The notes below the pieces were generated by a model. The model saw nothing but the letters and a program-made list of their open reading frames with translations. It was not told the origin of the DNA and did no database searches. A DNA stretch of 64,000 bases from Elmis aenea. Lineage: Eukaryota; Arthropoda; Insecta; Coleoptera; Elmidae. Position numbers and translations under genes: made by a program. This document shows, in pieces, positions 53,016 through 63,799 of the stretch (positions are counted from its first letter, which is position 1; every line of letters starts with the position of its first letter). The stretch spans positions 6,117,222 through 6,181,221 of the forward strand of contig OX393583.1 in assembly GCA_947652605.1 (NCBI GenBank). The letters are read 5' to 3'.

Positions 53016-53933
53016 AAAAATGATTGTGGCTTCTCACATACTAGTCCATACTTTTTTTTTGGTTTAACAGTGTTTTGTTTTCTGTTTCGTTTGTTTATAG
53101 TTCTTGAATCAATATCACCATTTAACGTCTGTTTTTATCATTAAAAATGCTGTTTGAAGCGTTAGTTATCTCGAGTTTGTTTAAACAAAAAATGCTGACA
53201 TCTTTACGTCCTTGGAAACCTAAGCCGACTTGGATTAGCCACTTGCGTGTTACTATCATTAGTGCGTAGCTACTCCCTATTCATGGCCCACTACCAACTA
53301 TTCATATACTAATTCGGAGGCCATTTTTTGCCTAGGAATGCATAGCTCGATGCAGTCCACCAATAAGACGCAGTTTTAGGGTCAACTGAGCTGGTTCTGC
53401 CCCACCTCTGCTGTGTTATCCGACATTTCTATCCATTATCTGGAAATATTTCTAATAGGGTCCCCGAAATGGGGTCCTACACCCTCCGGTTAGGCGTACG
53501 GTTTACTCGGATTTGCTAGTTCGTGTCGTTTACAGTTGAGGTATTGCCCTGTGTCACCCCATACGGGAACAATGAACTGTGAATTATGTGAAAATATGCA
53601 GATCCACTGAACTGACACGTGTGCATGTATGTACGGTTTGTAAAAAGTGCAGAAACAACTGAATATCGCCCTAGTTTTTTTTAAAATCGTGAATGGATTT
53701 CGGTAACGGCTCATAACAAATTTAAAAATAATGCGAATTAAATGCGTTATGAAGATAACCGAAACGTGCTGTAAAAAATACCAAAAAGCTTTAAAGAAAA
53801 ACCAAAACTCTACATAAAAGGTACAAAATTGTATGTTAAAAATTATAAATACTGCATTAACAAATTGTGCAGTATTAATAAATGTGTTATAAATAAACGT
53901 TACTTACTTAGGGAATTATAACTTATAACACAT
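53016..53933. other. noncoding, GC-richer between 53210 and 53620
   Basis: The GC-richer part has no open frame with a motif, no tRNA-like boxes and no TIRs that I can find. Role unknown. Confidence 0.4.
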
Positions 53934-53937
53934 TTAA

Positions 53938-54183
53938 CCCTTATGTGATAATTGTTCATAGATCTCATTTCCCACAGGTGGGTACCGGGTACCCGGTTAT
54001 TGAGAATGACTACGTAAACTTTGATGTAAAAAAAATGTTGGTTTCAGGACGAAAAAAGATATACAAAAGCATTAAAAAAGTTAAAATCGCGACGATCTGG
54101 GAGGTTTTCAAAAGAAAATCACTAAAACATTAATACATTTCACCAAAAGTGCTTAGGTGGGCACCCGGTTATTGACATAAGGG
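53938..54183. mobile_element. piggyBac-type MITE at TTAA, 246 bp
   Basis: TTAA|CCCTTATGTGATAATTG on the left and TTGACATAAGGG|TTAA on the right (TTAA at 53934-53937 and 54184-54187). A subterminal AGGTGGG(T/C)ACC...CGGTTATTGA occurs near both ends. The 62-codon frame inside has no recognisable motif and reads through these repeats. Confidence 0.9.
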
Positions 54184-54187
54184 TTAA

Positions 54188-54671
54188 ATACTCTACTTAC
54201 AACACCCTTGAAAACAAATTCTTTTTGTTTAAAACGAAATTAACATCTGTATTACTTACTCGAAATACCATTAAAATAATCTCTTATAAGTAATAATCCA
54301 TCATTCCAATATGCAAAGTCGTGTTCTACTTACAGCCAGTAAATCGATTATCTCTTACTTACACAAATAATTTTATTACATCAAATAAAATTCATCATTC
54401 CTACATTTTAATGTACAATTAAGTGCACAGAAACAACTGGAAAATTACGATTTTAATTGCCGGCATTTATTTTAACATAAATTATGTCGGCGTATCGCGT
54501 GTTTTTGTCCAAGAGAGTGGAAAATAAATTGATTTAACATAAAGTTCTCGAATTAGCACAGAGTACAGTTTATAATTTAGTTGTTTTATATTTTTAGAGT
54601 ACTTCGTACGTCAGCGTTTGAAATATTTTATTAAAGTTCTAAACACTAAACAAGTAAACATTTACTGGTGC
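54188..54671. other. AT-rich noncoding stretch
   Basis: Nothing supportable. Confidence 0.5.
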
Positions 54672-56441
54672 TAGTGTTACCAGTTGCCACATGTCCGGCT
54701 TTGGGGAGGACAGTTCTCTTTTTCGAATAATAATAATAATAATAATAATCTTTATTTGTTCTGAATATCCCAAAAAAGGGGTAGAACTTGTCACAATAAT
54801 AATTTACGTACATTACAAATAATATACATAGTTAATAAAAAAGAAAAAACACAGAAAAATGATATTTAAATATAACATTTTACAAAGTCAGCATCATTTA
54901 AATATTCGCTTACTCCATAGTAAGCTTTAGAAATCAGAACTTTTCTTAATTTCTTCTTCAATTCGCGGGTGGGAAGATTTATTATACTCTCAGGTGATGT
55001 GTTAAATTTATTTTATATACCTAGCAATAATTGTGGAGGCTACATTTTTTTGAAGATAGGTATATTTGAAACAATCGGGTTTTAGGTTTTTTTTATGTCG
55101 CGTATTGGCTGCATGATTTCTTATATTCTCTTCGAACAGATCTACATTATTTTTTACGAACATGATGGCTTCGAGGATAAATAGACCGTAAAAGGTTAAT
55201 ATTTCGTTGTCACGTAAAGTTTCTTTGCAGTGATCTCGGTAGTTCAGGCCAAATATATTTCTTATACATCGCTTTTGTATAATGAAGAGGCGTTCTGAGT
55301 CACTAGCGTTACCCCAAAAAATTACAGCATAGCGTAACCTAGATTCGACATATGCATGATATGCAGTTTTGGCCGCGTTTGCAATGACTAATTTTTTTAG
55401 GTTTTTTAGTGCAAAAGGGTACCGTGACAGGCTTTGTGACAGGCGTTCGATATGGTATGACCAGTCCAGTCTAGAGTCAATACATAAACCAAGAAAAGAT
55501 ATTTTATTAACAACATTTATACTTGTGGAATTATTTTGAAATTTTAAGTCGGAGGTTATTTTACTTTGTGAAAATTTTATAACTTGCGTTTTATTGACGT
55601 TTAAGGTTAGATTATTTAACGTAAACCAATGTTGGAGTTGGCCTAAACAGTCAAAGAGTTTTTGTTCAGAGTTTTTGGTATCTGAGTCACTAATAATGGC
55701 AGATGTGTCATCGGCAAATTGTATAAGGGAAGTTTTGACAAAATCTGGAAGATCATTTGTGTACAGTATGTATAAGAGGGGGCCCAAGGTTGATCCTTGC
55801 GGGACTCCTTTTTTGATTTTCTTTTTGTTGGATTTTAGAAATCTACCTGACGTGTCTTTTCCGGCAACGTATTGGTTTCTTTCCGAAAGATAAGATGTTA
55901 TAAGATTATGGGCGGTCCCTCGTATACCATAGTGTTCTAATTTCGTTAGCAGTATCTCGTGGTCAACACTATCAAAAGCTTTTGAGAGATCAACACACAT
56001 GACCATGGTGTGTTTGTCTTTGTTGAGGGATTGAAGTACATTTCGGATATGAAAACGGTGTCCTATTTTACACCTAAGCCGGACCTATAATTGTCCGGCT
56101 TTTCGTCATTACGAAGTAAATATCAAAAAATGTTGCCCAAACCTGAATTTTAGTACTGATGTTTACGTGTAGGTATAATAATATAATAAAAACCGCTAAA
56201 GAGGGACAGGCATAAGATGATCAAAAATATTGTTTTAGACATAGAAAGGGGTCTGTTAATTATTTTTTTTGTAAGATTTACTGTTTTTTTTTTTAATGTA
56301 AAACGTAGATGTGTTTAAAAATTTAATTTATAATATCTAAATATGTATTTTTATTCAAAATATTATTAGAAAAATTGCTTAACCTCTTTTTTGCTCTGAC
56401 TGTCAGGCTTTTTGACTTTTTAATTGTGGCAACCCTCACTG
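54672..56441. mobile_element. hAT-like element split by a LINE
   Basis: AGTGTTACCAGTTGCCACAT at the left and AATTGTGGCAACCCTCACTG at the right share the TTGCCACA word. TGTCCGGCTTT recurs inside. Flanks CTGGTGCT and ATGGTGAT match at 6 of 8. The LINE at 54727-56085 interrupts it. Boundaries are moderately certain. Confidence 0.5.
54727..56085 (-). pseudogene. LINE reverse transcriptase, 5'-truncated, nearly intact frame
   Basis: The minus-strand frame runs 332 codons (56006-55008) and opens upstream to about 56070 (GHRFHIRNVLQSLNK). It contains VDLSKAFDSVDHEILL (motif A), KKGVPQGSTLGPLLYILYTN (motif B), IQFADDTSAI (catalytic FADD), NKTQVIKFS and SFLGLCIDSRLDW. A frameshift near 55015 is followed by NTSPESIINLPTRELKKKLR, the usual C-terminal tail. 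The 3' end has AATAAAGATTATTATT, a trinucleotide tail (54727-54751). The motifs fit the Jockey/CR1-like group. It lacks an endonuclease, so it is a dead-on-arrival copy, but a recent one. Confidence 0.9.
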
Positions 56442-56675
56442 ATGGTGATCGGCTTTGAGTAGGTACTTGAACAAAATGTTGATGTCAATTTCATCTTAAA
56501 TATCGTGTTTATTTGGCACTTTGCCATTTGGGATTTATAAAAGAATAACACTGAACAATAGATGAATTGCAAATGACAAAGAACACAGATAAATTCCTTC
56601 GATATTAGTAGCAAAAGGTCACTGAATTAATGACAATTGTCAATGTTATTTAGTATCTAATCGGACTTACATATA

Positions 56676-57289
56676 CAGGGTGTGTAAAAATTGGCGGAAG
56701 CGCTACACGTGGCGATGTTATTCGTAAAATTCTAAGTCGAAAATCTGAATGCGAAAATGTTGTACCATGGTTGCTGTGTCTGCAAGAGGTCCTCAAAGTT
56801 TTGACATTTAGTCCTTTAATAAGCGTTATTATTTAATACTTGCAAATGAAAAAGCTGCAACTTGGAATAAAAATAAATTTCGAATAGTATTTTTTCCTAG
56901 ATATTGTGTTCGTCCTGTCAAAAATTGGTGTTGAAAATATGTAAATCACTGATTTGAATGAAAATAATACATATGGCAACATTGTCATTCGCTGTCATCT
57001 CTGTTTTTCTCGTAATTATTTCTAGTTTGTGTTTTACGATACCCAAAAGTTTGCAGCTATGTTTACGAACTGAAGGCTTTCAGTTCGAACAAAAATTGTA
57101 AATACCTAAAAAAATTGCTGATAAAAAAATGTCCAAACGCAAATCAATGTATGTAATGTTGCCAATTTTTTTCTTCTTTAAATGGTTCCTGAGGCCATGG
57201 TACAACATTTTTGTATCAAGATTTTCGACATAGAATTTTACGAAGAACATCGTCACGTGTAGCGCTTCCGCCAATTTATACACACCCTG
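56676..57289. mobile_element. TA-flanked palindromic MITE, copy 2
   Basis: Same family as 30022-30642: CAGGGTGTGTAAAAATTGGC ends, TA at 56674-56675 and 57290-57291, and high identity throughout by eye. A few short indels (for example the CATAGGAAG segment near the right arm) separate the two copies. Confidence 0.9.
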
Positions 57290-57309
57290 TATATACCTAA
57301 GCCGTTTGT

Positions 57310-57591
57310 TTTTTAAAGTGGTTTAAGTAACTTTTTTGCGAAAAATTAGTTAAGCTGTTTACGACTACAAAAATGTATGGTATTTTTATTTTTACAAATT
57401 CTTGCAATTTCTTTCAAAATCAATAGTATTTTCGTCAATAGAAATTTTATTGTTTATTATGCAATACTTATATTTATTTTGCAAATAACATAATGATGGA
57501 TTTGCTTCCCTGTATAGATCTCGAATTTGCCACAGTACCCAGTTTTAAAAATTTAAAACAAAGTTAAATGTCTGAAGACCATCACTTTTAA
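57310..57591. repeat. left half of the repeat also seen at 51583
   Basis: AATGTATGGTATTTTTAT and CATAATGATGGATTTGCTTC match 51660-51800. It is cut at about 57591 by the LINE and resumes at 59115. Confidence 0.75.
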
Positions 57592-58451
57592 AAAAAACTG
57601 GAACAATATGGCATACGAGGAATCGAAAAAAGGCGGTTTGAAAGTGATCTAACAACTCGCTATCAAAAAACTAAATTGAACAATATAGAATCAGAAAAAA
57701 CTATCAACACACTAGGTGTACCACAAGGTTCAGTTTTGGGTCCTTTACTTTTTGTACTGTACTTAAATGATTTGGAACACGATATAAAAACCTGTAGTGT
57801 TAATCTCTTTGGAGATGACGCTTTAATCACAGCTTCTGATAGCAACCTAGAGTCGGCTATTAATAAGATAAATAATAACCTATAGGTACGTTATATGAGA
57901 ATGGTTAAAAATTAACAAATTAAAATTAAATACAGACAAAATCAAATTTATGATAATAGGAAACAGGCCAATACCGAATGATGTTAAGCATTAAAGTTAA
58001 AATTGATAATGAAGAACTTGAATGTGTTTCGCGAATTAAATGTCTTGTTATTATGATGGACAATAAACTTAAATTTAACAGCAATGTGGATTACATTGTA
58101 AAAAAAGTTGCGAAGAAAATTAGTTTTCTGGGAAGGTTGACAAATGAACAGCCTTACAGCAAAAATTACAGTATATAGGTCATTAATTGCTCCACACTTC
58201 GATTACTGCGCGAGTATTTTGTTCTTATGCAACGAAGCCGACATTACATAAACTGCAGTAACAGCAAAACAGAGGAATGCGTGTTATTTTAAAATGCTCG
58301 AGACACACTAAAATTAGCGAAATGTTAAATATTTTAAAGTGGTTAAGTATACGTCAAAAAATTACGTTTAATTGCCTTTTTTTTAAATATATAAGGCAAT
58401 AAATAATTTTTTACCACGTTACATGACTAAAAATTTAATATAAAACTGTAA

Positions 58452-58833
58452 AGGTGGGTACAGACCAGGGCTGTGGAGTCGGAGTCGGAGTTTAGGAGGA
58501 ATTTCTGGTCAGTGGAGTCGGAGTCGGAGTCGGAAAAAATGTACCGACTCCGACTCCGACTCCGAGTACAACAAAAAGCTGCTAGGTGGTCCTTTGCCGC
58601 AAAATTAAAACTCAAATTTTAAATAAATTTTTTATACTTATTTATTTTTTTCTTATATTACACACCATAAAATTGTCTTAGTATTTAATTTTGCCGGAGT
58701 CGGAGTCGGAGTCGACCTATTAAAATTATCAGGAGTCGGAGTCGGAGTCGGAGTCGATTTTTTTTGTTATTAATAACATTCTATGCGCGAAGGTGTTGTG
58801 GTACGATGTTTTGTTGCATGTCTGTACCCACCT
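58452..58833. mobile_element. PIF/Harbinger-type MITE with GGAGTC repeats inside
   Basis: AGGTGGGTACAGAC at the left is perfectly complementary to GTCTGTACCCACCT at the right. TAA stands at both borders (58449-58451 and 58834-58836). It lies inside the 57.6-kb LINE, whose coding continues on both sides. Its interior is a GGAGTC-repeat sequence that itself starts with a hAT-like end (CAGGGCTGTGGAGTCGG, 58467). Confidence 0.88.
58467..58756. repeat. hexanucleotide GGAGTC/GACTCC clusters
   Basis: Four clusters of 2-4 perfect GGAGTC units lie at about 58473-58490, 58513-58533, 58697-58715 and 58730-58756. One opposite-strand cluster (GACTCC) is at about 58545-58565. The opposing orientations allow long stems. 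Confidence 0.85.
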
Positions 58834-59114
58834 TAACATTCGCGAATACCAGAACAAAGACGCCTTTAGACTACCGAAATTAACGAAAACAAATACACAG
58901 AACGCCTTGTACTACAAAGGGCTTAAGATTTTTAATGAATTACCTGTGAAAATTAATCAAACAACGTCAATATCAAATTTTAAAAAAATACTTGTAGAAT
59001 TTGTGAAAAATAATGTTAAGATTTAATAGTTTAAGAGAATAGTACAAATAAATATAAGCAGTATGATATTAATGTAAAATTAGCTAAAGGCTAAATAAAG
59101 ATTTTGTATTATCA

Positions 59115-59615
59115 TTAATACTCCTGTTATATTATTATTAATGATAAGTAATGCTTCAATACATGAATAAACTTTTATTTAATTACGTTATATAAACACT
59201 TATGCTTATATTTTAAAATGTTACTTTTTACTTGTGTATTTTATGAATATTAATGATAATGAAAAATACTTAATAAACTTATTATGAAAGACATGATATA
59301 AATTACTTATATGATATAATTTACTCATCAATTTTCTTAAGTTACTGTCTTATCAAACATCACTTCAGTAAAACACATCGGACAAAATCAACATAAGTCC
59401 GTAGTTTTTATAAACTACTTGATTTGAAAGTGTCTTAAGTCACTTAACAGTAATGAAAAATGGCGATTCGTTAACGTCTTTGCAAAATTGTGTGAACTGA
59501 GACAAATATAAGTAACCGAGATAACAAATATAAGTGAAATTTCTCTGTAGTTAGCAAAAATATTTTTATGCACATTAAAATGCAAAACATTTAATAAGTA
59601 TCTCAAAATAATATT
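59115..59615. repeat. right half of the 51583 repeat, then AT-rich DNA
   Basis: ACATGAATAAACTTTTAT...ACGTTATATAAACACTT matches 51902-51945, continuing the copy broken at 57591. The rest is AT-rich. A TAAGTAAGTAAGTAA run at about 59617 belongs to the next LINE's tail. Confidence 0.65.
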
Positions 59616-60905
59616 TAAGTAAGTAAGTAATTTAGCTTTATTCAGCAATTGCTATTACATTGTAACATAATTTACATAGGTAATTGTAAATATAATAAAA
59701 ATAAAAATAGAATGAAATAAAATAAAAATCTAAAAATCTTCTAAATTCTAAATATCTAAAATAATAGTTTAAACGTTCTAATACGTACTCCTTAATAAAT
59801 GTAATAGGTACCCTTCTTATAATTATTACATATTTTGACTTGATGCGGCATATTATTAAATATTTTAAAACCTTGATAAAATAACGAACGAGCAGTTTGA
59901 CTTTTAGTACATTTCTCTATAACGAAATCAAGCCTATTTCTAGTTTTATAACTGTGTATCTCATGGACTAATTTTACATTTTCATACAGACATTTTGGTG
60001 TTTTTTGTAATTTAATTTTTAAAACTAGCTATTATGTTCTAAATATTATTCTCTGATTATTACTCATAAATTGAAGTGTATTTAACAACCTTGATAGGGG
60101 AATGAATTGATCACTTTAAAATAGTGCGCATGGCGCGATTTTGTAATTTCTGTAATTGTTGAAGCTCATTTTTATTTAAATTAATAAGTAATGAAGCGCA
60201 AAACTCAAAATGAGGAGTTATTATTGTTTTATACAGTAAAACTCTAGTGTACATACTACATACTAATGTGTTTGCTACATCTTTTGAAGAGAAAAATCTT
60301 TTTGGAAATTTTGTTCATCATGTATTTTGTGTGTAACTTAAACGTTAAATTTTCATCTAATATAACACCAAGGTATTTAATTTCGGTTACTCTTTCTAAA
60401 TTAGTGTTGCTAATTTTTATATCCAGATTAGCATTATAAATATTTGTTTTATGTATAATGTGTTTGGTTCCCAAAATCATAAATTTGGATTTATCAACAT
60501 TAATACATAAATTATTATCGCATAGCCCTTTATAAATATTACTTAGATCTAAATTCATCTTATCTACTAATTCAATTGTTTTAAATCCACTAACAAACAA
60601 CATTGTATCGTCCGCAAACATTTTTATTTCACAATGTTTGGCGTATTTAACCATATCGTTTATATAAACAACAAAAAGCAGAGGACCCAGAACGGTTCCA
60701 TGTGGTACACCATGTGTGGTTTTTAAACAAGATGATATAGTTCTATTATATTTAACTTTTCGATGTCTATTTTCTAAGCATGATTTAAACCAAGACAATG
60801 CTACCTCACTTATCCCTATTTTTTCTAATTTTTTAATTAATAATTCTCTATTAATCGTCTCAAAGGCTCTACGACCTATGTCTTTTTCCAAATAAACTGC
60901 TCTTC
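59616..60905 (-). pseudogene. LINE reverse transcriptase remnant
   Basis: The minus-strand frame 60891-60256 encodes GRRAFETINRELLIKKLEKI (motif A), THGVPHGTVLGPLLFVVYIN (motif B, PQG changed to PHG), MFADDTMLFV (catalytic FADD), INVDKSKFMILG and IKYLGVILDENLTF. After a frameshift, VLLYKTIITPHFEFCASLL and QKLQNRAMR follow, then SLFYQGFKIFNNMPHQVK. The 3' tail is AATAAAGCTAAATTAC with TTAC repeats at about 59616-59640. A different lineage from the 34.3-kb LINE. The fragment is 5'-truncated near 60905. Confidence 0.88.
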
Positions 60906-61455
60906 ATATATTGGAATTGACACTAAGTATATAGTTTAATTTTGGTGTTAAAATTGTGACACCGTACTTTTTAATGTGTATGTTCTCGTATTTGGTAGTA
61001 TGTGTAGGCATATTTCTATTTTAATTTATTTTAGCTTCCGTTTAACTCCGTGTCTTGTGCCAATCAAAACGTGGTACCTTATCGTGCCAATTTTTATGGC
61101 CACGGCTTCGTAAATAACAGCACATTTCATAATTTTTAGCTACAACGATGCTCCTATTTTCGCAAAATAATAATTCTCCGATTGCACAAACACCCGTTAA
61201 AAATTAACAGAGCGTTACAGTACGTACGCTGACAGGATGAAACGGTGTAGGAGTGCGAAAAACGATCTTTATTTAGATTGCACCGTATCTAAATTAGCGT
61301 TGTTGCAGTGTCAGTTGCATCTCGATTAGAATGCACATCACTTCCGGAGATAACGGTGACATTCCAGCAACGCGGCTGTTAAAATCTTTTGCTGCATCTT
61401 TTTGCCGCACACGTTGAGCCGATGTCCTGTAAAACTGACCTAAACGTGCGCAAAT
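60906..61455. other. noncoding, GC-richer between 61200 and 61440
   Basis: The CpG-richer pocket (GTACGTACGCTGACAGG, CCAGCAACGCGGCTG, TTTGCCGCACACG) has no coding frame. It may be promoter-like or single-copy constrained DNA. Confidence 0.35.
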
Positions 61456-62466
61456 TTATTTATTTATTTATTTTTTATTATTTTTTTAAAATTAAAACAC
61501 TTGGTGTTTAAACACTAAAACTGGTCTAGAAGTAAGACCAATCATTAGTTTGTATCTGTTAAATATCTTAAATCTTAGTTACTTAGCTACTTAGCTGGAT
61601 CAGTCCAGCGACGTATTTTAGTTGTCTTTGTTATCCTTAGTGAAATACACTAACACCTGCACAATGCTCTGCTTTTACACAAATCACTAGGAAGGTTTGG
61701 TTCTCTTCAGTCTTCGACATAGGTTCTGGTTGTCCAGCAGCTGGAGAACTTCTGCATTTTCGTGTAGTTGAAGCCTGACTCCATGCTTCTTTGCAAATCT
61801 TTTGATTTCTTCTTTAACGGTTAAGATGCCCAAGTCTTGATGAAGGTCGGCATTTCTGACAAACCAGGGAGCGTTAGGTATTTCATGTAACACCTTATTT
61901 TGGACAGTTCGTATCTTATGCATATTTGTAATTTTTGCACACCCCCATAGCTGTATTCCATACAACCATGTAGGTCTAATAATTTGTTTGTAAATCAAAA
62001 TTTTGTTGTATAATGACAGTTTGGAATATTGACCAATAAGCCATCTGTATTGTGCGATTTTAATTTTAAGCTCCTTTTCTTCTTTTTTTTTAATATGTTC
62101 TTTCCACCTTAATTTAGCAACCAGAGTCATACCAAGATACTTTGCAGTGTTTGCGTGTGGGACAATGGTTTCATTGATTGTTATTGCTGGAGAGTTTCTC
62201 AATCTTTTATTTGTAAAGTTGATCTGAACTGATTTCGTTTCATTTAGTTTAATTTTCCACTTATTGGTCCATCGTGTATGGCATCACTAGCTATTTGTAG
62301 TTTTTGGGTGGAAATTATGTCTGTTTTACCTGTTGCCAGCAATGCTGTATCGTCCGCGAATGTAGCTAATTTCACTTGATTCAGTTTTGGTATATCACTG
62401 GTGTAGAGTAGATACAAGGCAGGTCCAAGGACACTCCCCTGTGGTACTCCTGCTTGTTTCCGTTTG
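61456..62466 (-). pseudogene. Jockey-type LINE reverse transcriptase fragment
   Basis: On the minus strand from 62460: AGVPQGSVLGPALYLLYTSD (motif B), ATFADDTALLATG (catalytic FADD), then a frameshift at about 62270. The 171-codon frame 62202-61687 follows, with AKYLGMTLVAKLRWKEHI, RWLIGQYSKLSLYNKILIYK, WLYGIQLWGCA and APWFVRNADLHQDLGILTVK. These phrases are characteristic of the Drosophila jockey group. A 3' UTR ends in an AAATAAATAAAT tail at 61456-61475. 5'-truncated before motif A. Confidence 0.9.
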
Positions 62467-63033
62467 GTATTTAATACAACAACTAAAACTTGTTTATTTG
62501 TTTCGATATTGTTGTGCCAACTTTTAAAAATGCTTTATTTGGAGGGTAATTACTCGTATAATTTTTTATAGTCCACAGTTTTATTTTAACAGTGGAACGT
62601 ATCGTTTTCCTTATCAATTTCAATATTATTTTGTAAACCATGATGGAATTTAACGAAAAAGGCACGAACTGTTTTTCATTTAGCTTCTCTCCTTCCAATA
62701 TTTTTAGTACATAGGTATATCTTTTATGACCGCCGAAAGTAATACTTTTACAAAATCTCATCAGCCTAATTGTTATTTCATTGATATTTAATAAAAACAG
62801 CTGACGGTATGGAGATTGATATTACCGATCGATCGGTCGATTAGCGGTTGTTTGATTGGACCCCATTTTCCTATGTTAGGTACGTCGTAAATAGCCTGAT
62901 TAGGTACATTCGAATAAATTATTTACTAATAGAGAATTAAAATGTACCAACGCAAAAGTTTGTTAGTTCTGATTACTTTAAATATTATTTTAAAGCTAAC
63001 TTAATTAATATTTCTCAGTATATTTAGTATAGG
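62467..63033. other. AT-rich noncoding stretch
   Basis: A 92-codon minus-strand frame (62483-62761) has no motif. A palindromic CCGATCGATCGGTCG occurs at 62826. Nothing else supportable. Confidence 0.45.
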
Positions 63034-63035
63034 TA

Positions 63036-63797
63036 CAGTATGTCCAAAAGGTGTGGAATATGCTATACATCTCAGTAAATATACACTAGGGAAAAATGTT
63101 TTGAATAAAAGTTGTTTGGTACTTAGTTGTCCACCATAAGACAAAATTTAAATTCTATTTTTTCGAATAATAAAAGCGCAATGAAAAACAATTGAATTTT
63201 TTTTTATGACAAGATACCCCTCCCTACATTATACTGATTTGATAGAGGATTTTTTCTTTTTTCAATGATGGGGAAACCTTAAAAATAAAGTTAATGCTAA
63301 TAGGCCGGAGAATATAGAAAATTTAAAAGATCGTATTAGAGAAATTACACCTGAAATGGTTGGGAATGTTATAAACGGGTTTAAAAACGGAGTTTGTCAT
63401 TGCCAAGCTGTAAATGGTTCACAGTTTGAACACTTATTGTAGATTTCGTCAAAAAATTTTAGTTCTTATGATGTTTATGTTAGAAATAAATACTAATCAG
63501 TTAAAATAATTTTTGCGTTTTTCTCATAAAGTTGCCTAAGTAAGGGTATTAAAGTTTTGCATCATTGAAAAAAGAAAAAAATTCTCTATCAAATGAGTAG
63601 GTATAATGTAGGGGTATCTTGTCATAAAAAAAAATTCAATTGTTTTTCATTGCGCTTTTATTATTCGAAAAAATAGAATTTAAATTTTGTCTTATGGTGG
63701 ACAACTAAGTACCAAACAACTTTTATTCAAAACATTTTTCCCTAAAGTGGATATTTACTGAGATGTATAGCATGTTCCATACCTTTTGGACACACTG
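63036..63797 (+). mobile_element. mariner-type element with long TIRs and a transposase stub
   Basis: TA|CAGTATGTCCAAAAGG at the left, CCTTTTGGACACACTG|TA at the right. Arms of about 210 bases pair (GCTATACATCTCAGTAAATA, TACTTAGTTGTCCACCATAA). TA stands at 63034-63035 and 63798-63799. Between the arms is the end of a transposase gene (63269-63442). A truncated left end of the same family is at 30922-31065. Confidence 0.9.
63269..63442 (+). pseudogene. C-terminal 57 codons of a Tc1/mariner transposase
   Basis: WGNLKNKVNANRPENIENLK, then IREITPEMVGNVINGF and HCQAVNGSQFEHLL followed by TAG. WGxLKxxV, RPExxExLKxRIR and NGxxFEHLL are the usual closing phrases of insect mariner/IS630-type transposases. 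The DDE core is gone, so this is a relic inside a nonautonomous element. Confidence 0.88.
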
Positions 63798-63799
63798 TA

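Larger units (their letters stand above)
57592..59114 (+). pseudogene. LINE reverse transcriptase remnant interrupted by a MITE
   Basis: LEQYGIRG opens the fragment. LGVPQGSVLGPLLFVLYLND (motif B, 57715) and LFGDDALI (catalytic site, FADD changed to FGDD) follow, then RIKCLVIMMDNKLKFN, IAPHFDYC and, after the MITE at 58452-58833, FRLPKLTKTNTQNALYYKGL and FNELPVKIN. Stops and frameshifts abound. The end has AATAAAGATTTTGTATTATC. Jockey/CR1-like. Confidence 0.85.

Noticed and set aside
53945..54133. 62-codon frame inside the piggyBac MITE as a transposase piece
   Set aside because: No DDD or cysteine-rich motif; the frame runs through the subterminal repeats of a 246-base MITE.
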